64,000 nt of DNA from Amia ocellicauda (GCF_036373705.1 NC_089851.1:59441350-59505349); one strand, 5' to 3'. Shown: positions 12,156 to 23,073, counted from the first letter of the stretch. The notes: generated by a model not told the origin, from the letters alone. Translations and numbers: made by a program.

Positions 12156-12895
12156 AAATGCAATTCACTGAGAAAATGTATCTAGTACCTCAGAAACAGA
12201 TGGGCCAAATTAAAGAGGACTTTCCAGTTGAACACGACATCAGAAAAATAGCCACATATAAATTGGATGGTGAAATGAAAGATATTCTGCAAAGCTCTCA
12301 ATTGGGTGAATATGACAAAGCGCTGCAGAGGTACTTGGCCCTGACGCGGCAGGCAGAATCTGAAAAAGCCACTTTGACTTTGCAGATGCCTGACACCGAT
12401 ACCCCGGCCGAAAAACCGCACACAGAGCCTGTTTTCGATTATATTTTAGACGCTATCCCACAAAGGCAAAATAAAAATGCCGAAATGGTGTCCAACAATT
12501 CTATAGCTAGCTGGAATGAGAATGGGGAATTTGTGTACAAGGGGGGCCCTGTTCGTGGGTCTCATGTGATTGATCTGGTTAGGGCTGTCACACAGCCGCA
12601 CACGCTGGCCACAGGAAGAGCCCCCAAAGGCTGGGGCAGTTTTATGATGGCGATGGCGGAGATTAACATCCCCGGTTCGGTACTGTCTAACAGAATAAAC
12701 AGGGAGGTGTTGGAGAAACTGAAAACAACACCTACTAGAGACAGTTCTATGTCTATACAGAGAAATCCTATTTCTCCTGAACCAGACTTTGATATTTCGA
12801 TGGAGGGGGCGGCTGCCCCACCCGAAACACCACAAAGAGACCAGCCAGCTAAAAAGCATCGGCTGTTTGGGAAATTACCATGGCTGTCTCTGTAA
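12152..12895 (+). CDS. conserved Polinton protein, putative virion/core component
   Basis: This is the only long intact frame of the element, at 247 residues. It starts at 12152, overlapping the previous stop by four bases; a second ATG two codons on is possible. It is hydrophilic, with an N-terminal YLVPQK segment, a central YDKALQRYLALTRQ helix, a GWGSFMMAM patch and a basic C-terminal end (AKKHRLFGK). There is no Walker motif, so it is not the ATPase. Its position between the small basic protein and the convergent capsid block matches an uncharacterised protein often found in metazoan Polintons. Function is inferred from context only. Confidence 0.6.
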   Translation: MKMQFTEKMYLVPQKQMGQIKEDFPVEHDIRKIATYKLDGEMKDILQSSQLGEYDKALQRYLALTRQAESEKATLTLQMPDTDTPAEKPHTEPVFDYILDAIPQRQNKNAEMVSNNSIASWNENGEFVYKGGPVRGSHVIDLVRAVTQPHTLATGRAPKGWGSFMMAMAEINIPGSVLSNRINREVLEKLKTTPTRDSSMSIQRNPISPEPDFDISMEGAAAPPETPQRDQPAKKHRLFGKLPWLSL

Positions 12896-13028
12896 AGCGG
12901 GTCCTCATGGTTTTATTTTTTGTATTATTATTTTGGTTGTTGTTTGTTTATATATAGGCTATAGAAATACATACATTGATGTTATCTGTAAAATGTTAAA
13001 TCCTTGTGTAATTCTGATAATAAAAAAT

Positions 13029-13081
<53 letters not shown>

Positions 13082-13404
13082 GTGTTTGTATGTCAAGGAA
13101 CATTATCAGTGGTGTTTCACTGTTTTAGTTTATTTGGTTTTTGTGTGTGCTGAATAAAAAATGTAACGCGTGATAAACAATGGTGTTTGTATGTATGGAT
13201 TTATTAACTACATATAAACATAATTCATGTGTATATAATATTTTATTATCAGGTTAGCAGGCGTTACATATATGAGAATGCCACATCATTAAGCTTAAAC
13301 GCACACACACAAACATACACACAAGCATTATTCTATCATTGTATAGTGTCTATAGTGTTATTCATACACTGTTCTAACATTGTTTATTTATGTTCATGAC
13401 TGAT
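12896..13404. other. convergent intergenic region with (TTA)n microsatellite
   Basis: This is the AT-rich gap between the plus- and minus-strand gene blocks. It holds about 18 TTA/ATT triplets at 13028-13081 and AATAAA signals near 13018 and 13153 that could end plus-strand transcripts. There is no gene here. Confidence 0.7.
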
Positions 13405-13964
13405 TTAGCAATTATGACAGATCCTAAAATCATGCATTCGGTTACACATCTGACAATTCTCATTTACATGAAGCTTAAACAGATACATAGGTCTCGTTCT
13501 CCTGTTATATCTTTTCACAAACTGCATTACCATGTTGTCATTACTAATTAAATCTTCAGAATACAAATCCAATATCTGATTATAAGCTAGCCCCTTACAA
13601 CGCTGTTGTAAAAAATACACACAGTGGTTTCCACATGTTGTGCATAAAGCATCCTGCAACTGTCTGGAGTTAACACTGTTAACACTGAGTTTGTGTTTAA
13701 AAAACGCATGATTGATTTAGGGAAAAAAGGAGCATTGGGGGGGAATCCGTAAGAATCAAAGAATTCGGCCTTCCCATCTCCTCCTAGATAGATAGCAAGC
13801 CAGTGCTCCCCGGGTCGGTCATGCGGATGTGTGTTGATGACGAAACAGGCCGGCCTGTGGACTCCTGACCGTTTGGGGAGCTTGTCAGATGGAAACACAC
13901 CCAGAAAATAGTCTGTTGTGTAACTGTCCTTAGTCATGATGGCCCCAATCTGTTGCGTATTCAT
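13405..13964 (-). pseudogene. adenain-like cysteine protease, one frameshift
   Basis: Maturation protease of the adenovirus/Polinton type (C5/Ulp1-like fold), which cleaves capsid precursors. I place the start at 13964, where MNTQQIG opens a typical N-terminus; the longer frame upstream overlaps the capsid gene. The catalytic His is in PGEHWLAIYL and the acidic residue in FFDSYG. The nucleophile Cys is in CGNHCVYFL, which lies in another frame, so one shift has occurred near 13670-13690, beside a duplicated GTTAACACT. The total, about 187 residues, is close to adenain. Downstream are two further Cys-rich segments before the stop. Confidence 0.85.
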
Positions 13965-14025
13965 GACCAGAGTATTGAAAGCCACAAGGCAATCGTTTTT
14001 CAACTGTAGTCGTAAAGGACTTATC

Positions 14026-15267
14026 TTAATAATGATTAATGTTAATTTCAACAATGTTGTCAAAAACAGCATACACTATCATGTTCACGGTGGTTGGTAA
14101 TGGCTGGGCAAAACTAATATCTGCTCTCAGGTTCCCTGTTTTTATGAGCGAATAGTGCCCAGTGCACTCTTGATCCGGGCTGAGGTTAAATGCAAACAGT
14201 GTGTAACCTCTGGCAAACTCCTTACGGTCCACTAGCAGAGGCTTCTCTTTGAGGTGCTTTCCGGCTGTTTCCACCAGGTTAAAGTTATCATTTGCGAAAT
14301 CCGGTTGTAGCGGTTTAGTAGGGATCTGCTCCCCATCTACTTACAGGGCCAGGAAATTAATATCACAATGTTTAAAGTAGAAGGGGTTTATCCACAAAAC
14401 CAATTGCTATTATTTTAGCCAATTGTCCCAGAAACACATTTTCCTGGTTGCAGACCCTGCTTCCTCTGGCCAGACTGAACACTTTCATATGAACCCGATC
14501 TACAGGGTATTTTGCATTAGCCACCTGCAGCACATCGGCATGACCCAGCCTGACAGCGGGGGCCACCCGGACCCTCTTCACAAACACAGCTGCTGAGAGA
14601 ACCGACAGTTTGAAATCCTCAGCGTTGCTCATGAGACAGAACGCTTCTCTGTTACGGGTGAGTTTAATTTTTATATCAACGCCGTTCAGCATTAATTTGT
14701 CTTGAAAAACATGTCTGCATGAATACAACCCAACAATTCTAGTTTTCGGCTTCCTGCTGTATAGGCCGCTCTATTTCTGAACCCCAGGTTTGTCCCGTTC
14801 AGTGCGGTTACTTCATGCTGGCCGGCTGTGTCCTTGACAAAAAGGCCTGCTGAGTACTGTGTGTTCAAAGTGCATTCACTGTAGTTGAGAATGGATTCTA
14901 TTATAGCCCTGTATGGATAACAGTTGTTGCTCTGGCTAATAAGTCTGTCACCGATTGTGATGTCGACCTGGCTGAAAAGGTAGGCCACGGGGTAATTTAC
15001 CAGGCCCACCCGATCATCCTGGGCCAGATCAGTGCCATCATGCTTAGTAATTTTACAAGTCAGGTAGATGATCGTGTTGTTCAGATCTAGGTAGTCTTCT
15101 CCGTTTCCAGTGATGTAGAATTCCAGTGGGGCATTGTCAGAGAGCGCTGTGAGGGGGGGCACCTCCACATAGAAACTCTTCTCAATGCTGGTCTGTGTGG
15201 GCACCAGCTGAAAAAGGTCCAGTTCAGATTTGGTGCACTCCTCAGAACTGCAGTGAACGAAAGCCAT
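14026..15267 (-). pseudogene. major capsid protein (double jelly-roll, hexon-like), broken
   Basis: The frame opens with MAFVHC at 15267 and runs through a conserved FYVEVPPL...EFYITGNGEDYLDL region typical of Polinton/adintovirus major capsid proteins. Further on are NPFYFKH and NFLAL (about 14370), LQPDF (about 14295) and the C-terminal GYTLFAFNLSPD block (about 14200). The lesions are a one-base loss in a T-run near 14710, a shift near 14380-14395 and an in-frame TAA near 14340. The span of about 414 codons is slightly short for the family. It lies between the protease and the pVI-like gene on the same strand, the usual morphogenetic order. Confidence 0.85.
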
Positions 15268-15269
15268 GT

Positions 15270-15682
15270 TTAAAATATATCCCCGCGATGTTGTTGCCTG
15301 GAGCTCCTCTTCTTACCAGCCCCGTTTCTCTTATGATTGTGTTTCTTCTGTATAGTCCTTTTAACAGGGGCCGGCGGTCCTGTGAGCCCCAGTGGTGTCG
15401 TTCTTTTCCTTTTAATGCCTCTCCTGACCTTTCGGAGCATGAATTCTACTGGCCACCGCACTTGTAACCTGCCCGACCACATCTTTAGCTATGTTTCTGG
15501 CAGCCAATTTGACGTGTGGTTTGACAATTTCTAATCCGTGTCTCAGAAAAGGCATAGCTACCAGCTACCCCCGCACCGTATTGTACTGGCATCCCGGCGA
15601 AACCGGGGAGGCCGTTACCCGCCTGATACTTGTAGTAGTTCCTATACATGTGCGGGTCTCCATAGTTTTTAACAATCACCAT
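15270..15682 (-). pseudogene. pVI-like small capsid-associated protein, frameshifted
   Basis: The frame begins MVIVKNYGDPHMYRNYYKYQ and has a Gly-rich GLPGFAGMPVQYGAG segment characteristic of a small Polinton capsid-associated protein. The continuation lies in another frame (an amphipathic helix, about 15480-15545), and a further shift near 15440 leads to a very basic C-terminus (KRKRTTPLG, KKRSSRQQHR) that stops at 15270. Position between penton and major capsid, size of about 137 codons and the amphipathic-plus-basic layout suggest a role like adenovirus pVI. This is inference from layout, not a direct homology proof. Confidence 0.6.
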
Positions 15683-16428
15683 GATTTAAAAGTGGTTGTA
15701 TCTAACAGGTTGGAAATGCAACTTCACTATCACCTTGCCGTATGCGAATGTCACATGTCCGTTCTAGTCAGTCTTTATTTCAGTGCTGATGGTGTCGAAT
15801 TGATCCATGCTCAGGGGGACATAGTGGGGCTTATCATATAACAGCGTAACAAACTTGCCTTCTTCCCCTTTTTTAGGTACACAGCGCAGAAGCGGGGCAT
15901 ACATGTCACCCACTAGTTGGTGTTCAATTATATCGGTATAAACATACATGTGGTTAAAACCCGCTGTAATATCCGCAGGCTGGGGCGAATTCCCCCCCCC
16001 CCCTTCTCGGGAATGAACCCCAAGACATGTGCTAGCTGGCCCGTGGTAAAAAACAATAAAGTCGAATCCCTGAAAAGCCTCACGCTTCTAATATAGTTGT
16101 ATTGAAAGTATACCTTGGGCAATGTGGGGACGGCCTTGACAGCATTATTCATGGCTGTTAACAATACATCAATGTTTTTATAGTAGCCTTGTGATATTTC
16201 ATAATACCAGTTTGTATCGGTTGTCTCAGAATGCAATTCAAAGCTCTGTTTCCTGTCAAATGTATTGATGGTCATGGGGTAGTGCATCTCCACCATCCCT
16301 ACCTCCCATTTACCTGGTAGATCGATGGATTTGGCTAGATGGTCAGTGAAGTTGGAGCTCTTGTTGTTAGGAAATAGTGTCTCCGAGGCATTACTGGTAA
16401 AAGTCAGGTAAAATCCATTTTCACTCAT
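15683..16428 (-). pseudogene. penton-like minor capsid protein, broken
   Basis: The start at 16428 opens MSENGFYLTFTSNAS, followed by NFTDHLAKSIDLPGKWEVG, a conserved opening of Polinton penton-type minor capsid proteins. The C-terminal half (YTDIIEHQLVGDMYAPLLR, then KPHYVPL) lies in another frame. The shift falls in a run of 11 C on the plus strand near 15994-16004, a slippage-prone site. An in-frame TAG at about 15768 then precedes the last 25 or so codons, which end at 15683-15685, directly abutting the pVI-like start at 15682. It would form capsid vertices. Confidence 0.75.
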
Positions 16429-16431
16429 TTT

Positions 16432-17517
16432 TTATCCTCTCACAACCCCCGGGGCTATGTCTTTCACCTCTGAAGCTTTGATCCAACTATTAAATTTAAC
16501 TCCCCAACTCAGCCATTTGACTAAAACTTGTTTACCCCGGCCACGGCCTCTGGAGTCTAAAATTTTCTGTATTCGATAGACTCTGTCACCATTTGGGTTT
16601 ATCTTTTGTAACTCTTCGGTGTAAAACTGACCTTTTATGTCGTCACCAGCATAATCTTTTAGTTTGTAAATAGGCCTTAATCCAGGCACACATTCTTTAA
16701 CTATGAATATTTCATCTGTGAATGTTTGCTCATACCCCTTTTCAAATTTCCCTTTTATTCTCGACACCCTCACATGATCACCTTCTTTAAACTTAAATTT
16801 TGAAGGTTTGCTTTTTACAAATGACCCATACACAGTCCTCCACACCCTCAGGGCATTGTCATGGGTGACATCTACTGGTCGTTCCTTGACAGTTCTATGG
16901 AATGTGTGATTGTAACTGTGAAACAGCTCTAAAGTACTTCCACATTTTCGATTTTATAGTCCTATTGAATCTCTCTACCACACTGGCTTTCACTTTACTA
17001 TTTGTCACAAAATGTACAATTTGGTATTGCTTGAGAAGACTTTGAAAACCATGGTTGAGGAATTCTTTCCCCTGATCTGTCTGCAGTTTCTTTGGAACGC
17101 GCCCTTGGGTGAATATTCTTTTAAAGGCGGCACACACTTGCTGACCCGTTTTGTTTTTTAATGGTACTGCCCAGGCGTATTTGGACAACACATCTATACA
17201 GGTTAGAATGTATTTCATACCGTTGTTGAACTTTGAGAACTGACCCATTTCCACCACTGCCATTGCCAGTCAATGTCTTGTACCAGTGTCAAGTTCCTCT
17301 TAAACCTCACCCGCGCTGGTCTGTGCACTGTGTATGTATATTGATCCGATAACCATTGTGAAACATGTTCTCTTTTTATACGGTCACCCTTTGCTCTGGC
17401 ACTTCTCAGCAGTGTATCGAGTCCTCCAAAACGACCGGCTTCTTTAGGCGTATAATAGATCTCTTTTAATCTCTCTTCATGGTTCATTTTCTCGTGATTA
17501 ATGAATACACCCTTCAA
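16432..17517 (-). pseudogene. retroviral-type (rve) integrase with C-terminal chromodomain, broken
   Basis: Polinton c-integrase in three frame segments. Segment 1 (17517-17230) carries the N-terminal YYTPKEAGRFGG and YTVHRPARVRF motifs. Segment 2 (17263-16895) is the catalytic core, with LTCIDVLSKYAW, the second acidic residue in LQTDQGKEF and the Glu in VVERFNRT, 33 residues apart. The first catalytic Asp should fall where segments 1 and 2 are joined by a shift (about 17245-17260) and is not seen. A second shift lies near 16925. Segment 3 ends in a chromodomain (YRIQKILDSR, LVKWLSWGVKFNSWI). It would insert the element into host DNA. Confidence 0.9.
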
Positions 17518-17543
17518 CTTAGTAACTTATACCAAATAGTAAC

Positions 17544-17626
17544 ACCCAGGTGGCTGAGTGGTTAAGGCATTGGACTTAAGATCTAATAGATGTATGTCTG
17601 TGTGGGTTGGAATTCCACTCTGGGTA
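17544..17626 (+). tRNA. tRNA-Leu(TAA)-like gene inside the Polinton
   Basis: A complete cloverleaf can be drawn. The acceptor arm ACCCAGG pairs with TCTGGGT (one G-T) and A follows as discriminator. The A box is TGGCTGAGTGG. The anticodon arm is TTGGA-CTTAAGA-TCTAA with anticodon TAA, and there is a long variable arm (AGA...TCT). The T arm is GTGGG-TTGGAAT-TCCAC. T33 is present. The oddity is G instead of the near-invariant C56 in the T loop, which weakens the B box. A run of six T (about 17632-17637) lies just downstream as a Pol III terminator. It sits between the integrase start and the right terminal repeat and has no counterpart at the left end. Confidence 0.8.
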
Positions 17627-17685
17627 AGTACTTTTTTGATCAAAACTTTATTTTGTTCTCTTTTTCTAATTTAATTTATTTTATT

Positions 17686-18296
17686 TTATACCACCCCAAA
17701 AACAATCATAAAATATATAACCTAAAATCATCACATGCACATCACTAAACACAGTTTAAAATACTTTTTTATTAAAACTTTATGTTGTTGTTCTCTTTTT
17801 ATTTTAATGTATTTTATTTTGGTAACAACTTATCGTACCAAACCTAATCATAAAACATAACCTAACACAAATAATAATAAGTTTAAACTCTTAAACATTA
17901 CACACACACACACACACACACATACACCATCAGGGTGAGATGGCGGCGAACACTTGTCAAGATGACCTGTGCCCTTTCCAAAATGCCTGTCATCCTAACA
18001 AGATGGAGGTCATCCAAACAAGATGGCTGCCATCCTAACAAGATCACGGTCATCCAAACAAGATGGCTGACAGGAGAGGGTCAAAGGGTAAAACGTGTAT
18101 TCTTACAAGATGGCTGACAGGAGAGGATCAAAGGGTACAGGGTAAGGAGGAGCTTCCTGGCCCATTGGGCTTCTGGGTAAGGAGGGGCTTCATGGCCCGT
18201 GAGGCTTCTGGGTAAGGCGGGTTTCCCAGCCCATGGGGCTTCTGGGTAGGGGCGGGGCCACCTGTCACTTTGACATAAAGTGCCATCATTACTACT
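17686..18296. repeat. Polinton right terminal inverted repeat
   Basis: Inverted partner of 6097-6702, imperfect but alignable throughout, including the CA microsatellite (about 17901-17923), the AAGATGG-rich 20-bp repeats (17995-18120) and the GC-rich 36-bp repeats (18145-18255). It ends ACTACT at 18291-18296. Confidence 0.9.
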
Positions 18297-19252
18297 CTGA
18301 TGTTAGTACTTGAAATGTGTATTACCAAACATTGATAAGTCACACAGTGTGGCAACAATCTTGGATTATGCCTCGATTTCTCATAAACCCTTATACTGGC
18401 TGATGTGTGCTTTGGTATACAGTATCTTTGGACTGTGTTCTACACATATTCTAAAAGACAATTCCTACATGAAGAAACATAGCAGTAATGAACAAAATAT
18501 TTTGACTTACTGTACATTTTGTTCAATTTTAAGCCTGCAATAACACACTGTCACCACTGGTAGCAGCATATACCACAAACAGCACTGAGATAAAAAAAAA
18601 TGAAGCGGCCATCTTGGGCATGTACATCGTAACAACAAAACACTATCAGTCACTTGCAACAGTATTAGAGTGGAAACTATTATTTTAAACACACAAACAC
18701 TTCTGTCTGCAAATACAAATAGTGTAAATTGAGATGTGTTTAAATTAGGGATTATTTCAGCTGTAGAGAAACCTTGAAGAGAAGCAAGAGAAAACAAATG
18801 TGAAACTAAAAAATTGGATTAAATGTGATTCACATGAAACATAAATACACATTATGTAAAATACATAAAATACATGAAAATCAACAGTGGTACAAGAGCG
18901 GTGATGTTGCTGAATCTGTAGTGGTGGATTATTGCTGTCAACTGAACATCATTTCAAACTGAGATTGGCTGGATCCATGCATCAGTTCCTGGTTAAATAG
19001 TTAACGATGCAACACGGGGGGCGATTTTGTGCTCTTCTCTCTGAGTGAAATCGTAACTTATGGTGACATGTTGTATACTGAACTGTGCAGAATCGCTGGC
19101 TCTATTCAATATAATTGAAAGGGCGAACATAAGACGTTTACTGTGCGAGCTACAATCGAATAAACGGACCTGCTCATTGAGGCGCTTGATATTAGTAATT
19201 GGACATATTTCCCGCTTTATGAAAAACATTGCTTTTACAAGCTGGAATTGTA
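18297..19252. repeat. 2.2-kb tandem repeat: end of unit 1, start of unit 2
   Basis: Sequence resumes after the Polinton and aligns with 23317-24220 and, for its second half, with 29185-29695. Shared blocks include ATAAGTCACA, TGTGCTTTGGTATACAG, CAGTCACTTGCAACAGTA and the ATCGCTGGCTCT landmark (19092). There is no gene. Confidence 0.75.
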
Positions 19253-19812
19253 CACTGTAAAAAATGTTACATGCAATCTACTTAAAAAAATTATGGTAAC
19301 ATTATTACACATATTTTTTAAGGTTTAGTTTTTTTGCGAAATCTACCCGAATAAATTAAGTAAAATTTCCTAAATTATTTAGTCTATGGCACACAATGAA
19401 TTTAATTTAATCTTTTTTATTTTATGTTTTCTCACAAATTAATCAAGTAAAATTTACTCATTTGTATTAATTAAAATGACTTAATTATAAAATGTACTGC
19501 CTTTTTCAGGTTAAGATAATAATGAATACAAAATGCAGTTTTTGTTGACAAACATGCTTTTATTGTCTTTTTGGACTGTAACCATAAATAACAAATATAT
19601 ATAAAATGTAAGCAGCAGTTTTAAGACATGAAAAAAAAAGTTTACATTTCCCATGTCATTGAGAAACATCATTTTGTTACACAAAAACATGTGCATACAA
19701 ATAACAACTTGTAGCAAAATGTATAAAACCATTTATGTAGAACAGTATCAAACGCTCAATCAGTGCAGTTTTTTTTCCACCAGAACTTGGTAATAATGCT
19801 TTGCCTCTCAAT

Positions 19813-20124
19813 CTAAGACATGAGTTTGTTTTTAAGTGTTAGTAATTTGGGGGAAAACTTGCACACATCCAGTTCTAAGAAGAGCTTCTGAAAGGCCTCA
19901 AATGTGTGCCTCAGTTCTTTCGAGTAGGTGAGGTTTAGTGCATACGTCAGTCCAAGAAAAACAGCACAGGCTCTAGACAGATTTTCCAAGCCAGCCATGA
20001 CTTGCACCCCCTCCAAGATGATGCTGACGTCCTCCTGATCATCCCTCTTGCAGATGGCAATTTTCATTATTTGCGGCAGGAGATCTTGCTGTACATCTGT
20101 ATTGTCGCACTGTAAAACAACCAT
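19813..20124 (-). pseudogene. fragment resembling fish TE-associated 'SAM domain-containing protein 3-like' C-terminus
   Basis: A 103-residue minus-strand frame with EDVSIILEGVQVMAGLENL, then LGLTYALNLTYSKELRHTF and FLELDVCKFSPKLLTLKNKL. From memory this pattern is the C-terminal part of a very abundant family of uncharacterised fish proteins, usually annotated as SAM-domain-containing-3-like and spread by transposons. It follows a plausible acceptor and probably represents a last exon. The N-terminal exons are not seen in the window, so it is a fragment, not a gene. Confidence 0.5.
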
Positions 20125-20544
20125 TAAATAAGTATTTTTATCTTGTCTGTTTCTCTATCATTATATATCTGTCCAAAATTATAAAGTTTATTTGTGTACG
20201 GTTGTAAACAAACATTTTGAAACATTTTTCTAATAACAGCTTAAAATTCTAAATTTCTTTGTAAACACTAAAACAAAAAAATATGTTTCAGTGGACGGCA
20301 CACACTGTCAAAATAACAAGCTCAAATATAGTTTCACCAATGACAGAGGGTGTATTCAGGGTAAAGAAAAAAAAATACATTTGGTGACACCAGTGTAGGG
20401 GGGAAAACTGCAAATTAACCATGTTTACATGAGGAATATAGTGCATTCAGAATGTAAAACAGCCCCCACATTAATTCTAATTTTCAGTTTACTTATTCTG
20501 ATTGTTGGGGTAAAGTTGTTTTCCCAATTATAAAGAATACCTTA

Positions 20545-20960
20545 TCAATTATTTCTTCCTGTGTCTCGGAACTGCCCTGGGACATATGCAAAGAAAATTT
20601 CATTCAGGTTCGGGACTGCCCCGAACCACCTATGAAATATTGCTTGTAGATGTATAAAAGGCTGTGTGAAACTTTCAATAAACGAAGATAAACAAACTGA
20701 CATTGTGTCAGTGACTTTATTTCCCGGGCCTGTCTCCTGCTGAGAGTCTAAACTGTTACTGGAAGCGCTCACTGGGGTGCCTGATTCACTGGGATCCGAA
20801 GGGTTGCTTCAACTGAAGCTTTGCACCTTAACACTGATGTTGATCCCAATCTGTAAATGTAACTGGTCCTACTTGCACCGCTCCAAGCAGAATTCGAACC
20901 AGCTTCACCGGCATTGGAGGTGGGTGCACTAACAAGGACGCTAAAGATCATAGCCTCTAG
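20545..20960 (-). repeat. SINE-like sequence and possible LTR fragment
   Basis: On the minus strand, 20960 to about 20770 contains GTTAGTGCACCCACCTCC and a B-box-like GGTTCGAATTC, in the spacing of a tRNA-derived SINE head. Next to it, 20640-20720 on the plus strand contains TATAAAAG, AATAAA and a TTTATTTCCCGGG segment, which could be part of an LTR. Both are tentative. No long frame is present. Confidence 0.35.
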
Positions 20961-21121
20961 CATCAGTCACTGGGGCACCTCTTGAGGCCAAGTGGAGTGA
21001 GGTTTACTCACACAGCTCTTACTAGCTGGTCTCTGTTACATATAAATGAGATTACACTCTGCCTTACATCACGCCTTTTGGGTTTGAGGACTGAAAGATA
21101 TAACCTACATTTTTTTTTTTT

Positions 21122-21307
21122 GGTTACACTATTTCGATGGTCCACTTTAGACATTCTACTAACTGTAAGTAACTACTCTCATTAGAGTATTAGTAGACTG
21201 CAAGTAAACTGTTAGGTTAGGGTTAATAGATTACGTTAACACGTAGTTGCAAAGTTACTTATAATCAGTAGAATTTCTAAAGTGGACCACCAAAATAAAG
21301 TGTTACC
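21122..21307. mobile_element. foldback MITE, GGTNACAC termini
   Basis: A 186-bp near-perfect inverted repeat. The left arm GGTTACACTATTTCGATGG and the right arm, whose complement is GGTAACACTTTATTTTGGTGG, share the following TCCACTTTAGA and a long alignment inward, with a centre near 21200. It resembles an abundant fish miniature transposon. It has no coding capacity. Confidence 0.7.
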
Positions 21308-21624
21308 TTTTTTAATATAGTGGCTGACAAAAGTCTTATTTGTATTAAATATTTTCACAGTAGTTTTAGACAATTTAATTGTAAAAAAGTATTGTTCAAG
21401 TTCATCCCCTTGGAATTATAAGGTTCTATCTGACATTTTTGACAAAATTGAGTTATTCACATATTCTTATTCTGTGACAACTTATTTACATTATGTTACT
21501 TTTTTTTAAGTTGTGTACATTTTTGGACTTTTTATTTAGAAAACAAAAAGGTTCTGTCTACAAAGTTGACCTCAAACTTCGTACTATAAGGTTCTATTTG
21601 CGAGCCAATCAGCACTTATCTAAT

Positions 21625-21625
<1 letters not shown>

Positions 21626-21691
<66 letters not shown>

Positions 21692-21693
21692 CT
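21626..21693. repeat. (TATC)n microsatellite
   Basis: About 16 tandem TATC units. The Tyr-Leu-Ser-Ile ORF across it is an artefact. Confidence 0.95.
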
Positions 21694-22073
21694 CTATCTT
21701 TTGGCTATTCTTTCTCAAGCCAACATCAAACAAACCTTTCAATCCATACTGATCTCTAGAGAGAAAGACATTTTACCTGTCACACTTTTTGTGGAATATT
21801 GGATTTCGTTAATTTAAGACACCTGTTTCAACTCATCAGCTCGTCAGAATAGGCAACTAAAATTGAACTAATTCTCTTAAGCCTTAAAATTGCAGAAATG
21901 TCCTTAAATAAAAGAGGAAAATGTATCTCTTGGTTCTATTAGTGAAATCTTCTCAATATTTTGTATCAAACACTAAACCACAATTTCATTAATAAAATGT
22001 ACACATTATTTGTAATTATTACGTAAAAACATTTAGTGAAAATTACAAGACCCATGATTAATTTTTTACAGTG

Positions 22074-23004
22074 TATAAAACATTGCATTTACAAGCCATA
22101 ATTATATATAACGTGCACATCGGTAATCAATGTGACAACCAAATGAAACAGAAATTAAGCTACTAAATGAGGTTCGGATGATAACTGCGAATTGAAAAGC
22201 TGCAGCAGTTCTATGCTATACAAGTACACAAATGAGACTTGTAGAATAAAGTGTTTACTCATTTATTATGATACCAGAGCTATTTATATTATTAAACTAA
22301 TTTAATTAAAAATGATATATTGAAATCTAATCAGGGTAGTTGACTTTTTGAGATTAATACTGGCTTGTACTTCAACATATTTGACCACAAGAGGGGGAAC
22401 TTCAACATGAAAACTCTTCCGATTTTGTCAAAATTTGCTTTCATCTGATTTATATTATTAGGGGTGTGAAACCATACATTTATTGACTGGAATCACCTGG
22501 AAGCCTCAATAGTTGTCTGCAACGAATATATTTCATTAGTATTATTATGAAAATGTTTCTGCAGTTATTTTCAAAAGCTTATACAAACAATACACTTCAT
22601 ACAGTGATACACAGCTGTGTAGAGAATTGCCATATGTAATATGGAAGTCATTTGTCACTGGCTGGTTGCCAGATTGGTTTAAGTGACAGATTTTGGACAA
22701 TTTTCAAACGTCTTCAACTGTGAAACCGCAGGTACGATTGATGTGGAATTCTGTACACATGCCCTTGGCTAGATCCTCCATCAGATTTGTTAAAGGCAAT
22801 ACGATTGATGAAACGAGATGCTTAAAGCAATGCTTAAATTTCATAACGTGTCATAAATAGCAGGTTTGAAGTACATTAGAATGTATTAGACTGTGTTAGT
22901 ACTGTGTAGATGTGTATTTGGCCCCCTGCATTGCTGCTTGCAGATATATTTATTATTACGCTTCCAGGTCCAGGATGCCTGGAAGCCTATTGTTGTTGTA
23001 AGGA

Positions 23005-23073
<69 letters not shown>

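Larger units (their letters stand above)
6097..18296. mobile_element. Polinton/Maverick element, near full length but decayed
   Basis: The 12,200-bp element starts AGTAGTAATGATGG and ends CCATCATTACTACT, and has inverted terminal repeats of about 610 bp. The flanking hexamers are CTTATG (6091-6096) and CTGATG (18297-18302), a 6-bp target-site duplication with one mismatch, as is usual for Polintons. The empty site can be read in the next copy of the surrounding repeat, where a single CTTATG lies at 23317-23322. Its genes are pPolB, an ATPase remnant, two small virion-type proteins, protease, major capsid, pVI-like, penton-like and integrase. Nearly all carry frameshifts or stops. Confidence 0.95.
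19253..22073. mobile_element. DNA-transposon-like insertion, family unassigned
   Basis: This 2.8-kb insertion interrupts repeat unit 2. It begins CACTGTAAAAAATG and ends TTTTTTACAGTG, short inverted termini flanked by TA on each side. Related 19-bp sequences (AAACATTGCTTTTACAAGC and a one-base variant) lie on both outer sides. It contains one recognisable coding fragment (19813-20124), a foldback MITE (21122-21307), an AT-rich left part and a TATC microsatellite. I cannot name the superfamily from the termini. Confidence 0.5.

Noticed and set aside
12152-12895. Packaging ATPase as identity of the intact 247-residue ORF
   Set aside because: No Walker A or B motif; composition and position fit a virion-type protein instead.
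20640-20720. Complete solo LTR
   Set aside because: TATA-like and polyadenylation-like signals are present, but I find no matching TG...CA ends or target duplication.
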